Assembly (NCBI GenBank): GCA_024362935.1
Contig: JANCRA010000003.1
Coordinates: 51,125,844-51,189,843 of the forward strand
Source: Setophaga petechia
Taxonomy: Eukaryota; Chordata; Aves; Passeriformes; Parulidae
Length of the DNA: 64,000 nt
Direction of reading: 5' to 3'
This document shows positions 25,554 through 37,431 of this stretch, one piece after another. Under the pieces are notes generated by a model, which saw only the letters and a list, made by a program, of their open reading frames with translations, was not told the origin of the DNA and ran no database searches. Position 1 is the stretch's first letter, and each line of letters opens with the position of its first letter. The translations under genes and the position numbers were made by a program.

Positions 25554-25666
25554 TGTTGACTCCTGCTCAAAAATCAGCCTCTAATGCTGATTTTTTTTAC
25601 TGGGAAAAAAAAAAAAAAAAAAAAAAAAATCAGCATTAGAGGCTGATTTTTGAGCAGGAGCCAACA
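25554..25666. repeat. Long foldback palindrome, 45-bp arms
   Basis: Arm 25554-25598 and arm 25622-25666 are reverse complements with a single mismatch (25559 against 25661), separated by a 23-base loop of ACTGGG plus an A run. The arm contains TCAGCCTCTAATGCTGA. It lies about 220 bases from the CpG island edge. Confidence 0.92.
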
Positions 25667-25672
25667 ATCTAA

Positions 25673-25703
25673 TGAGATTTTTTTACTGAAAAAAAAAATC
25701 TCA
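25673..25703. repeat. Second small foldback, 12-bp arms
   Basis: TGAGATTTTTTT pairs with AAAAAAATCTCA around an ACTG-containing loop. It lies 6 bases after the large foldback and shares the T-run-ACTG core with it, so the two are probably related by one mutational history. Confidence 0.8.
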
Positions 25704-28700
25704 AGTGCAGGAAGGCTCCAAGTACACAAACCTTTAACAAAAACACATTCGTGAAGTGTGGCTTTTCCTCTGTCTCTAGAGTTTCCAGGATCACTTGTAG
25801 GAATATGAAAAGTGCTGTGAGTTTTGGTCATTGGGAGTTCCCTGGTGATCATTGGGGCGCCTGGATGAGCAAAAATCTGATAAAGAGTTTCTGTTGAGCA
25901 AAGGGGTCACCAGTGTTGCACTGGCACAGCTCTCCCACAGCAGCTGAGTGCTTCTGGGGATGTCAGTTTTCTGTGGAGCTGGCTGAACAAAAGTAACTGC
26001 TAGCAGAAAGTGAGATAAAGAGATTTCAGACACATATACAATTAACACACACTTTTCACTCTTTGTGGAGTGGTTGTATTTTGACCACTACAGTTTGCTG
26101 TCTTTTTTTTCTGGCATGATGGTATCTTTCACCTAAATATTTTAAACATGTCTAAAATACACAGGTTTTTTTTAAGGTATTTTGTCACTTATAACACTTC
26201 TCAGTTTTAAAATCTCTTTTTGCCTAGAATAATCTTCCAGTGTATTTGGGGTGTTGAAACTTGTTCCCTGTTACCAGCTGAGCCACTCTCTGACCTTGGG
26301 AAGAATTACATGTTATTTCAGTTTTGCTTTAAACTTACACAAAACACCAAGGCTATGAATCACATACCAGATATTCCAGATAGAGGATTGGACCTCACTG
26401 TAGAGAGCAGACATGCCCAAGGTGGGGGAGAGAGAGAAAATGGGAAGTGAAGTAGAATTCCTTTGAAACGTCTCTGAACATGCCAAAGAATAATTTAACC
26501 TGGCAAGGATCCATGGGCTGTGTATTAATTTGGCTTTTGAGTGTTTCTTGTCTTTTGTCTCAACTTTGAGGTAGTCCTCTTAAATATGTCATGTAGAGGA
26601 GTGGTGAAAATGACACAGGTTGATAACATTTGCATCTCTCATAATACTGTTACCAAAAATTATTGGGCAGCACTGCTTGGTGAGTATTGAGTCAGTGGAA
26701 TTTAGAGCAATCTGGGCAAAACTTGGTTGAAAACAGCCCAGTTTCCCCTCCTTTTCCCCAGCTCACTGGAGGTCTAGGACAGGTGTCTGGACAGCTTTGC
26801 CCATGACAGAAGCAGCACCTGGGAGCCTGATTGATGCAGGGTTCCTCCTGTGCTGTTTGTTCCTGCCCTGGAATTGCCAAGCCCCAGCTGGTACATGCTG
26901 CTCTCCAGTTTGTCAGGCAGGGCCTGGGAAGGCGAGCACAGCCTTGCCCCAGTGCAGGGGAAGGGCCTGGAATGGGGAGGCAATTACTGCCACTCCCTTG
27001 GGAAGAGCAGGCAGGAGCAGAGGGAGGCTGAGCACACTGAGCACAAGCCCCTGTCTGTTCATGGCTCATGATTTTACAGCTCTGCTTCTTCACTGTTTGA
27101 CACAATATTACTGCACTGCCAGGAAGCAGAGAGAATCTTAATTCTGGGCTCCCTTTAGCTTGTTGGTCCTGTCTATCCTGTTTATTATCATTGTAATAGG
27201 TGAGTCAGTCAGTTCTGCACCTCTCTCAGTGCAGTGGGTTCCAGGAGCTCTCCCTCAGCTGTGCTGGCCTCTTGGCTCATTACCATTCCAGAAGTGCCCC
27301 TTCAATGAGAGTGGTGTCTTTGCTGCAGTGGTGCAGACCCATGACTGTCACAAAGCTGGCATTGTGCTGAGTCTTTGCCTCCCTTATGTAACAATGGGGT
27401 TTATTCAGGGAGAGCAGAATCATCCTTCTCGGAAAAGACCCACGAGAAAAACAAGTCAGGAGCCCCAGAGCAGAGCGCTGGGGCTTTACCAACCATCTTC
27501 ATTCCAAAAACATGGAATCCCCATGTTCCATCCCCAAAAACAAAGTTATCTGTGAGATCTCCCACAGTTTATCCTGATGAGATTTAATCACCAGGGTTTA
27601 TTCTTATGTGCTTAAAACTTATTGAGCAGACCCGACCAAGTTTCTCTTCCTCAGCGTTGCAGTCACATCCTGGGCTTCTTTGGCAATGCTGAGTTTCAGT
27701 TCAGGCCAGGTTCCTGATCCTGCAATTGTGCTTAGGCTGATGCACCCAGGGGTTCTTTCCTTGTGCTGCTTGCCCTGTTACTGGATTGTGCAGAAAAGTG
27801 GCAAAATGGATCACAGTCCCTGAGGGGTAAGGGCCAAAAGAGACTCTGAGATGAAGGCTCTAAATGGCTGTGCTCCCTGGATAGAAACTCGTGGTTCTAA
27901 GACAGGAAATTAAAAAAAAAAAAAATCTTTTGATACATCACTTTGCAGGATGTTGCAAATTGCTGTTATATTTGCTGAAAGGTTTTTATGAAGCTGTAAT
28001 TTTCCTGTTTATGAAGGAGAGTAAATTAGTTGCAGCTAAAGTAGTCTGAATTCAGTCCCAACCACTGAGATATTTTGGTATCAATTTGCTCAAGAACTCT
28101 CACAAGATTTCACATCCTTCCTTATAAAATCTTTTCTTCAAGACTACAACAAAAGTCAGTCTCAGTATGGTTTCACTGCTTCCCCCAAAATCACAGTCCT
28201 CACAGGCTGCAGGCTGGGAAACACCAGCATTAAAACAACAAATAAACTTCACGATGCAGGATGGTGAAAGCTGCAATCCTGTGTAATCTCTTTTCTTTGA
28301 AAAAAGTGACCCATTGAAATGCTCAGGGATTTCCCTTCCTGTAAATGGGGATAAATCAGCTGCAGACAGGAAATAATGTGTTGGAGAATCCTTCCCCATG
28401 GACTCCATGCAGCTAATCCATTGTGTCTCAGCAGAAAGTGCAGCCTGCTTTATCTTTAGCTGAGATTTGTGGCCAGTCATGTCACCAATTTCCTCTGGCA
28501 CAACTTTCTCTTACCCTTTGAAAACTCTATTTTTTAACTGGTTAAGGTATGCCGGTGGTTTGTTTTGTGTGGTGCAATGACTTTGAAACAATTTAGTTGA
28601 GAACTTGAATAAAGATGTTTTGCCCCTGCATAAAAGTAGAAATTCTGCATTTAGAAACTAGAATAATGAGATTTTGCATGATAGCTACAGCTACTTGATG

Positions 28701-31700
28701 CGAAAACAGAATTTTATTTTTCCTCTGTCATCATTTAGCAAAACACATGATATAGAAGTCTTCTTACTAGGACAGATATGATACAGTTAAAAAAAATTCC
28801 TTAATATGCAGATGGTTTTGACAGAGAGAACTATATTTGTTGAGCATTTTGGAGTTTTTTCCCCAGTTTTCCCATTTTATTCCAGAAAATTTCATTCACA
28901 CGTGCAGTCCTTAAGTAAAACCTTTCAGGAGCATATTGCGCCTTTTTTTCAGCATTTTAAAAAAGATTTAAGCAAGCCATGATTGAGGTTGCTTGCCGTA
29001 GCTGGAATTCCACCTGAGGCAGGTGAAATTATCCAAATTTAGGCGGTGCTGCTGCAAGGACTTGGCGCCATCTCGTGTTCAGCCTTTAAATCACTCGCCA
29101 AGTGATTTAAATCCGGAGAGTTTTTGGGGTGGAGCCCCCCAGGTAAACACAGCCTCCCCGTGTGGAGGATTTATAAATTCTGGGGTTAGCAAACCTGCCT
29201 TAGTAAACCAAGAGCTGGTGGGGGCAGCTGCAGGCTTTTCAGGCAGGCACAGCTGTTTCCAACATCTGCATTTGCTCTCACCATCAGGCAGCTGGGGAGA
29301 TACTGGATTTATACCCTGTGTGGCTGAGAGTATTGGTGTAGAGAAAACAGCCCCATCCAAGCTAGTGTTCCATGATGATGTTCAGTCATGGGATTTGTTT
29401 CAGTCACAACACTGGGGGATTTAACAAATCCCTAAATTCGTTGTGGGGAAAAGAAAGAAAAACATGGTAGAAAGGCTTGTGAGTTACAGAAGGTGTTATT
29501 AAGCTGTTTCTTGGCTGAAAAGATATCTATTGTCATATTATCTCTTCAGGAAATCTAGTCAGTTGTTTTTAAGGCATTTCTTATTAAAAAAAATAAATAA
29601 TACAGATGAAATCCTGTCCCTTCAAACATCAGGAGAGACCATAACAGCAGAAAAACTGAGTTCAGCTTACCTGCAAGCTTGGAGGCAGGACAGCAGCTGG
29701 GTCTCTGATTTGTCTCTTTCCCTGATGGTGCTGTTCCTTGCTCACCTCTGTGTGTCAGGGCGGTGGTGGCTCTCTCACAGCCCTTGTCTCACAGCCCCAC
29801 ACCCAGCTGCAGCAGCTCATGCCTTCTTTTTTGGTTTTTGGGGCAGACCTGGGGGCAGCTCTGGCTCAGCCCTTTGGTGCTGTGACAGAACAGAACACCC
29901 TGTGCTGGCTGAGCTGCAGGAATGAGCTGTGGGCTGGGACTTGTCCCAGCTCTCAGGAGGCAAGATTAGCCTAAGCCCCTTTCATCTAACCCCAACAGGA
30001 GCCAGAGCAGACAGGGTCAGCTCCTGGGGCTCAGCTGACGCTCAGGAGCTCACTCACATGCCCAAGCTCTGTTTGCTCACTGCCCAGCTCTGCTCTGCTG
30101 TTTTCTGCTGTTTGCTGAGATGTGAATTCATCTCACAGGGCATGGATGGTGCAGATTAAAGAGTGGCCAGCTGCAGAGCTGAGTCTCTGCTGATTCACAT
30201 CCTAAGTGTCGGTCCCAGAGCAGTCATTAAGGTCCATTACAGCAAAAATCCCACTGAAAACCCCAAACCCCAAGCCAAGGGCAGGGAAAGGCAGCAGGTC
30301 CTGATCTCCAGGGCTTGTCTTGGACCCAGCAGCTGATAACCCACATGGGTGTACCAGAGCTTGCAGGGCCTGGAAATTGTGAGCAATTGACCCTGAGTGA
30401 CACAGCAGTGGGAACTCCTGCATTTACAGGTTCCCCTGGGGACAGGTGACCTGGTTTTGCACAACACAGGTTTCCTGTCAGAGAACCCTTCTTGCCTCTC
30501 TGAAATCTGAAATTTTAGCCATTTTCCCATTTCCTTTGTTCCTCTCTCTACCTTCAGAGATAAACTTGGTGTTTTTCTGAGACTTGATTTAGCACCTAAG
30601 ACCTGTTTTGTTTATCCAACAGTTTGCAGGTTTTCAGCAGTTTATTGCTCTTAGAGTTTGTGGGGGGTTTTTTTGTTTGTTTTTTTTTTTTTTTTTTTTG
30701 GTTTTGTTTAGTTTTGGGTTTTTGTTTGTTTTTTTGTTTGGGTTTTTGTTTGTTTGTTTAATTTTTTGGGGATTTTTTTTGTCTAAAGAGTTTCTTCCTT
30801 CTGCCCTGCCTTTGAGCTCCATACATGTTTTGATGTTTTGTAGATGACTGCCCATATCTTGGTCACTATACTTTCATTACATTTTAGAAGTAACCAGGAA
30901 ATTGTCTCCTGATTCACTTTCTTAAAATTAACTGGCTTAGAAAGTGGACTACACCCTAGGGGTAGAAGCTGTAGAAGCTGTACAGCCTTCGTGTACATTT
31001 TGCCACCTTGAGACTGGAGCTGGTGGGGAACCAAGTTAATTCCAGCATGAGCTCTCTCAGAAGGGTTTTCAGCTTGATCTCAGTTCTGATTGACTCTGAG
31101 AAAACCTGTGTTTCACTGCCCATGACCTCTGAATCCTCTTGTGATTTCATGCTGATTGCAGCCACATAAGCCTCTAAATAAACTTGTCTCTGTTTGAAAA
31201 CTGAAACTTTGCTTCTGTGCTTTGCCATGCTTTCTGTTAGCTCAAAGGAAAACACAATTAATCATAGAAAAATATATTTATGAGCGCTGCAAATGCTGAC
31301 ATTTGGGCAGTTTGCAAGCCTTTTCAGGTAATTTGCAGTTTAATTTTCTTTACACAGATCCAATCTAAAATTTGAGATGCATTTATCATAATGCATTATT
31401 TCATTCTTTGCAGCTTCTTAACATACTCTGTCTTTGACTTGGAATATTATTAAATAGTTAGGGGGTTCTAGCTCCCAAAAAATCCTCTCTGAACAGGAAA
31501 TAATGATGGTCAGTCGTCTTTATTGTGGTTCTGATATTTGTTGCAGTACATGTGCTCTGCTCTTGATATGGAACTAGAATTTTTGTGCATATTTTTAATC
31601 ACCATTGTTTTCTTCCTGCTGTGAATTTATGTCCCCCCTAAGGAAGTACCTCAGTATCAAAACCTTGCTGGTATGACAACAGCTGCATTTCTGTCATAAC

Positions 31701-32673
31701 TATAGATTTAGACAGTGGCTTTTTGATCCACATCTGAATTGTGGCTCATGGATTCAGCCTTAGAAGTGTTTCGTTTTTTTGCTATTGTAAATGATTTGTT
31801 TTTCTGCTCTTAAGGTTTTAAAATTTCTTCTGGGACTTCTAGCTGTACTGTTTAGGAAAATGTTCACTTTTTTCAGGCTCCTTTAAAAATCTCCTTGGTT
31901 CCTAAAGCCTAGTTCACCACAGGAGAGCCTAAACCACTGGCTTTACCCAGTGCGCAGAGGAAATATTTGTTTTTCTGAAATAATGGAATGAGGAATTTAG
32001 CTTCTGCTTTGCTTTTGCATCATCAGACATCCTCTTTCTGTGTACACATTACATTCCTTTTAAAAAAAGTATTCACATCTTGTTTTTGAGCATTCCTTGT
32101 TTTTTCTGGTTAGTCAGTCACGTGATGTTGCATGACTGCATGACACCAAACAGCCCCACAAATTCTTTTAGTTTGGACACAAACAGGGCTGAAATGAAAA
32201 GCAGTGTTTATGGGTACTGACATTTACAGTGTTGAAGTTAATTTGGTGTTGTGAGTAATATCAGACAATGTAAATATAAATATTTCACCAAAAAGTTTGC
32301 TTGTGGACATGATAAGCAGCACCTTCCTTGCCCTCTTCCTCCATTAGAGGGAGTCAGTAAAATCCTATCTAGTAAGAAAACTGCAACTTAATTGTCCCAG
32401 CTGGATGTCAGTGCTGTGCCCTGACTGATAAACCTATGGAGATTTATCAGGTGGGTGGGGAGAACTCAAATGTTTTTTTCATAAAAAGATTAGATCTCAT
32501 CTTTTTTTCAAATATCAAAACATAAACAGACAAGCATATGACCAGTGCCAACATATTTTGAATTGCCTGGATAGGAAAAAGTGCAATCTTCATACCTGTT
32601 GGTTAGTAAAACAAACATTGTTTTAAGTAAAAACTTGCTGAGGAAAAGATTTATTCCAAGTGTATATTTAAAG
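25704..32673. other. Intergenic between the PPFIBP2 promoter and OLFML1, left part
   Basis: Seven kilobases with no supported exon or mobile element apart from the T/G tract at 30.7 kb. Patches at 26.75-27.05 kb and 29.7-30.2 kb are GC-richer and stop-poor, but their frames look random. Confidence 0.5.
30668..30785. repeat. T/G-rich low-complexity tract
   Basis: About 115 bases of (T)nG units, including a run of some 20 T and repeated TTTGTTTG. The frames across it encode only Phe-rich low-complexity peptides and are not genes. Confidence 0.9.
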
Positions 32674-33122
32674 CTCTGGGCCCCTCACTGCAGGAGGGGC
32701 ATTGGGGTAAGTCCAGAGAAGGGCAGCAGAGCTGGGCAAGGGTCTGGAGAGTCCAGCTGAGGGAACTGGGGGTGTTTAGCCTGGAAAAAAGAGATCTCAA
32801 TCTCTAGAAGTGGCTGACAAGAGGCTGGAGCCAGGCGAAGATCAGCCTCTCCCCCAGGTCACCAGCAAGAGGAGAAGAGAGGACGGCCTCAAGTGGCACC
32901 TGGGGAGGTTCAGGTTGAACATTAGGAAGAAATGTCTTCACTGAAAGAGTGCTGAAACATTGGAGGGAGCTGCCCAGGGAGGTGGTGGGGCTGGAGGTGC
33001 TCAAAGGAAGAGGAGCCTTGGCACTCAGTGCTGTGGTTTATCTGTGGAATGGCAGCGTTCGGGCAAAGGCTGGACATGATGGCCTTGGGACTCTTCTCCA
33101 GCCTTAACGATTCTATAATCCT
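32674..33122 (+). mobile_element. CR1 LINE 3' end fragment
   Basis: Typical CR1 blocks appear in order: GTCCAGAGAAGGGCAGCAGA, CAGGTTGAACATTAGGAAGA, GAGGGAGCTGCCCAGGGAGG, GGCTGGACATGATGGCCTTG and the end ACGATTCTATAATC. It is more diverged than the 10.9-kb fragment, with an older subfamily's 3' end. It is truncated at the 5' side and has no open reverse transcriptase. Confidence 0.9.
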
Positions 33123-33740
33123 CATTAATTGCCAACCACATTTCTCATTAATTACCAACTCATACATTTCTTTGAAATTTAGTAAGTTATTTGTTTACCA
33201 GACTGACTAGGAATGTAGTGGTAACAAATAAGCAGCAAGAATGTGAATATGTTGTTTTTCTTAGGATAGCAATGCCACGGGGGAAAAAAAAGGATTCAGG
33301 GTAGCCTGGAGGTTGTTTCAGTTTGTTTGAGTGCAAGTTCTTTAAACTTAGAGCAATACATTTTTGACTTTACTGCTGTCATTAATCCTGAAAATTTATG
33401 TTTGCATTTTATGGCCAAACAACAGAATAGGAAATTCATCTTTTTCTGCATGTACTCACTAGCTCTCAAAATGGGGGAGTAAACAAGCAATTCATAGCAT
33501 TCAGCAGAATTCCTTTTTTTGCTAAAATGATTACTGAAATAGAGCTTTGTAGAGTTCCTCATAGGAGGTTGTGTTTTTAACAGTGATACAAGTTCTGCAC
33601 ACGCTTCAGAGGTGATTGCAGCTGGGACTGAAATACCTGATTTTAGACATTTACCTCATTTTTTTGGGATCTGTATAAAGAGGAGCTAAAGCTTTACATC
33701 AGGTTTTGTGCCTTGTGTGCCAAAGCTGTTTTTACAAGCT

Positions 33741-34470
33741 TGTTTTAGGTTACAAGATGTGTCTGGGGGTGTGTGTTCTGTCCCCATCTGTCAGAGCTGG
33801 GGCAGTTCCCTGCTGTTCATGGGGCAGTTTTTTCTTTATCTTTCCCACAGCCAACCCTCCCTCCAGGAGATCTCTTCTGTTCATGGGCTGTTCATTATTA
33901 ATTATCTCCTGCCCATGGCCACTGAGTGTCCCTGCACAGCTGATCAAATGCCATCATCCCATGGGGAGATGCTCCGCCCAGGGGAGGAGCCAAGCATTCC
34001 TACCTGGATACAATCTGAGCTTTGGGACACCACAGCAGCCTTTGCCCACTGCATTCCCAGAGGAGCAGCTTTCTGCTGCCCTGCATTCCCAGAGGGAGCC
34101 CAGGCCCATCTCCAGCAGCCCTGGAGCTGCAGAGGAAAACTCCCCCTTGTGCAGGATCCCTGCTCCAGCAGAACCACAGCTGGCACTGCAGGAGGGCTGA
34201 GCCCCCATGGGATGGGGCTGGGACACCACCCTGACACACAGGGGGCAGGGCCTGCTCTCACTCTGGCAGTGTTGTTTTTTTTATTTTTGTATTATTGCAT
34301 CTGTATTTTTAATTTTCCTGGTAAAGAACTGTTATTCCTACTCCCATTTCCTTGTCTGAGAGCCCTTAATTTCAAAATTACAAAAATTCAGAGAGAGGGG
34401 GTTTACATTTTGCATTTCAAGGGAGGCTCCTGCCTTCCTTAGCAGGCACCTATCTTTTCAAACACAGACA
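33741..34470 (+). mobile_element. Solo LTR, family A (730 bp)
   Basis: It starts TGTTTTAGGTTACAAG and ends CAAACACAGACA, with blocks CATGGGGAGATGCTCCGCCC, GGAGGAGCCAAGCATTCCTA and GCTCCTGCCTTCCTTAGCAG. The flanks AAGCT and CAGCT are a 5-bp target duplication with one mismatch, as expected for L-type elements. The 244- and 164-codon open frames within it are stop-poor LTR sequence, not retroviral proteins. A second copy lies in opposite orientation at 52216-52929. Confidence 0.85.
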
Positions 34471-36879
34471 CAGCTGTACATGTGGCACTGGAGAGCTGGC
34501 ATGAAAGCAGGATGCAGCTTGCAGACACATTAAAAATGCTTTTGGAAAAACACACTGTGAGCATGAGGCCAAAGTAAATCTTTGCAGCTCTTCTGAGGAG
34601 AGCCATCCGTCTGCATGGAACAGCTACTGGTTTCAAATGGAGAATGTGCACAGGAAATGATGCTGGCACTTTATCTTCTAACCCTCAGCTGAAGTGGTAA
34701 TGCCAGACCTATAAAGCCTTTAGAAGAAAAAGCCATTGGTCATATGCATTGTCATATGCATTGTTTAAATTAAATATTCTGATAAAGCACATGCAGTGCT
34801 TAAATAGTCTGAAAAATCTATATTTGAGAAGCCCACAAAAGCACTTAATTCTATCTGGGTATTTGTTAATAATTACAGAGAGTTTCAGGAATTACGTGAG
34901 AAGTACAAAATATAAGCCCTGTTCCCAAAAATTCTACATAGAGGATTAATTATAACAAAGGATTGGATAGCAGAAAAATGTGTAAGATGTTCATGATCTT
35001 ACTCTTTGCATTAGCAATTAGTGTTCACATGTTGGATTCTTTCCTTTTCCTTTTTAATTAAGAATAAGAAAATTATGACTAACTTTGAGGTCACAGAACA
35101 ATGTAGTGTAATAATCCTCTATTAAAGGGATTTTTACATGGACATCCTAATGAAAATATTATTTCTAACCTCATATATCACAAGTATAGGACAAGGGGTC
35201 TCAGTTAATAATTATAAAATGTTCCATTTTTCAATTGTTTTATGCCAATCATATTTCAAAGGCAAATGAGTGCAACACCAGATCACACAAAATGTCCCAT
35301 CTACAAATAAAGAAAGATTGGTCTAATCAAGCAATATTTTTCCAATTTTGGAGCTTTCAGTTTCCAGGAGGGGCACGGATTCCTACTGAGAAAATTCACT
35401 TGATAATGAGTTTATTTTGTTCAGTTAACATCCCAGGATGGCTCAGACAGTGCTCCAGAGACTGCTCCTCCTCTCTGCAGGTAACTGCTGTGTGATCAGT
35501 CCCCTGCCAAAATGCAAGGTTGCTCAAGCTGAGGTTGTTCCTGTCAGTGGAAATTGTTAGTCCTCTGTCACTGGAAATTTTTGAGACTATTATCTAATGC
35601 CTACCCTGAGTGCAGTTTGACTTATTTCTGTCCATTGGTGAGATGGGGAACTAGTTCTTCTCCTCTGCTTTACAATTTTACAATAAACAGCACAATAAAT
35701 ATTAAAATAAATACTAATATTACAATAAATATTACAATATTACAATAGTACAATTGTACAATATTACAGTATCTGCTTTTGAAGCTTGGGGTTCTTTTGG
35801 AATTGTCAAAATCATTCCTGCCTGAGTACATTTCTTTGCTCTTGCCCTCACTGCATTATTTCCCATGATTTTTCTGCCCATTTTTCAGATTAATTTTGGT
35901 AGCAATGAGTGGGCCAAAAATTGAGTCGTTACCAAGAACTGGACTTGATGGAGTGAATGCAGGGACCCAAGGCAGCAAAAAATGGAGTCTGTGCTCATCA
36001 GGGATGGCACTGCCCTCTTCATGACAGGGAGTGAGGGGAATACACCTCAGTGTGTATCAAGTCCTTGAGCTCACAGTTTGGGAAATATTGCACCCTAAAA
36101 ATGCCTCCTGATCTGGTAAAGTCAGAAATGGCAGCACCACTTTGTGTGCCTGTGGTTTGGCTTTGAATGCAAATGAGTGTTACAGGCAAAACTAACTGTG
36201 TTTTTCCCTACCCAAGGTCTGATTTACCTACCCAGACTGTGGGGATTGTTTAACATAGGTGGGGTTTTCTTTACACACAGATATAGCCCCAGCACATTCT
36301 AAAGTGGGTATCCCTGCAGCTGCTCCCAAAAATTCTGTATCTTTCAGCATCAGTTCTCACATTAGTTGGGTGATGATGGTACTGGGAAAGAGAAAACCAG
36401 GCCAGAGTCTGCTAGGAACTCTCAAAAATTAGGCACATCTGATGTATTTACTTTTTGGTGTACTTCTAAAGGTTTATAAAATCAAACATTTTCCACAGAT
36501 TTGTTTTTTCCTCTTGTTCTCCTACTCTTAAGAAACAGTTCAAAAAACCAAAAGAAAAGCCCCAGTCCTGTAATCGTGGAGTAGGGACTGACTCACTGGA
36601 TGGGGTCAGTCCCATGGAGAAGTCAGCCTTAAATAAGAAGGAAAAGCAGATGGTTATCTGCAATAAATATGACACTGGCACAAGGACCAGTTAAGAATGT
36701 TCTTTTATTAACCTTTTCCACATAAAGGTTTTACTTGTTCGAAATTATTCTAAAAAGGGATTTAAAATAACAAGGGCTTTTGATATATTTTGCAAAACTA
36801 AATTCTGAGACAAATGACACCCATGCCAGTATGAACATCAGGAAAGAAAACAGCAATATCCAGATATCACCAGCAGAAA

Positions 36880-37013
36880 GGTGGTTAGACATTGGAAGGG
36901 GCTGCCCAGGGAGGTGGTAGAGTCACCATCCCTGGAGGTGTCCTTGTATCTGGTCAAAGACTGGACTCAATGATCTCAGAGATCTATTCCAACTTTATTC
37001 ATTCTGGGATTCT
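36880..37013 (+). mobile_element. Short CR1 LINE 3' end fragment
   Basis: About 130 bases match the CR1 tail: GGTTAGACATTGGAAGGGGC, TGCCCAGGGAGGTGGTAGAG, GACTCAATGATCTCAGAGAT and the end ATTCTGGGATTCT. It is heavily 5' truncated. Confidence 0.85.
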
Positions 37014-37353
37014 GCACATTCCTTTTTCTGGCTCAGGGCTCAATCTGGTGGAAGTGTAACAAAGTGTTATTTTCTTCTATGCAACAGAAACCCAGGGAAA
37101 GTTCAAACAACTCAAAAAAGCTACAGGTCCTGATTTCTGCCTTCAGGAGGAGCTATTTCTTCAGGATAGGAGAGTGGGCTGCATTTTAATGGTTTTGATT
37201 TTGCAGTTTCTTGGCTGAGCTTCCATGCCACTGAGTGGGAAACAGCACAGGGGGAAAAAACATGCACCATGACAGAGCAGGGTGACAACAGTTGCATTTT
37301 TTAGTGATAAACCCACCTGTCACAAACATGTAGTGTGTGTTTTTCTGAAATGG

Positions 37354-37431
37354 TGAGTGAATGCTAAAAGGGGCTCTCATCAGCATTCACTCAAGGGCCT
37401 GCTTGAGTGAATGCTAAAAGGGGCTCTCATC
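37354..37431. repeat. 28-bp direct repeat of 50-bp period with an internal hairpin
   Basis: TGAGTGAATGCTAAAAGGGG plus CTCTCATC occurs at 37354-37381 and again at 37404-37431. Between them AGCATTCACTCAA (37382-37394) is the exact reverse complement of TTGAGTGAATGCT (37403-37415), giving a 13-bp stem with an 8-base loop. Confidence 0.9.

Noticed and set aside
33708..34442. 244-codon plus-strand open frame
   Set aside because: It lies wholly inside the family A LTR, and the second LTR copy is similarly open in several frames. The translated sequence has no retroviral or cellular domain.
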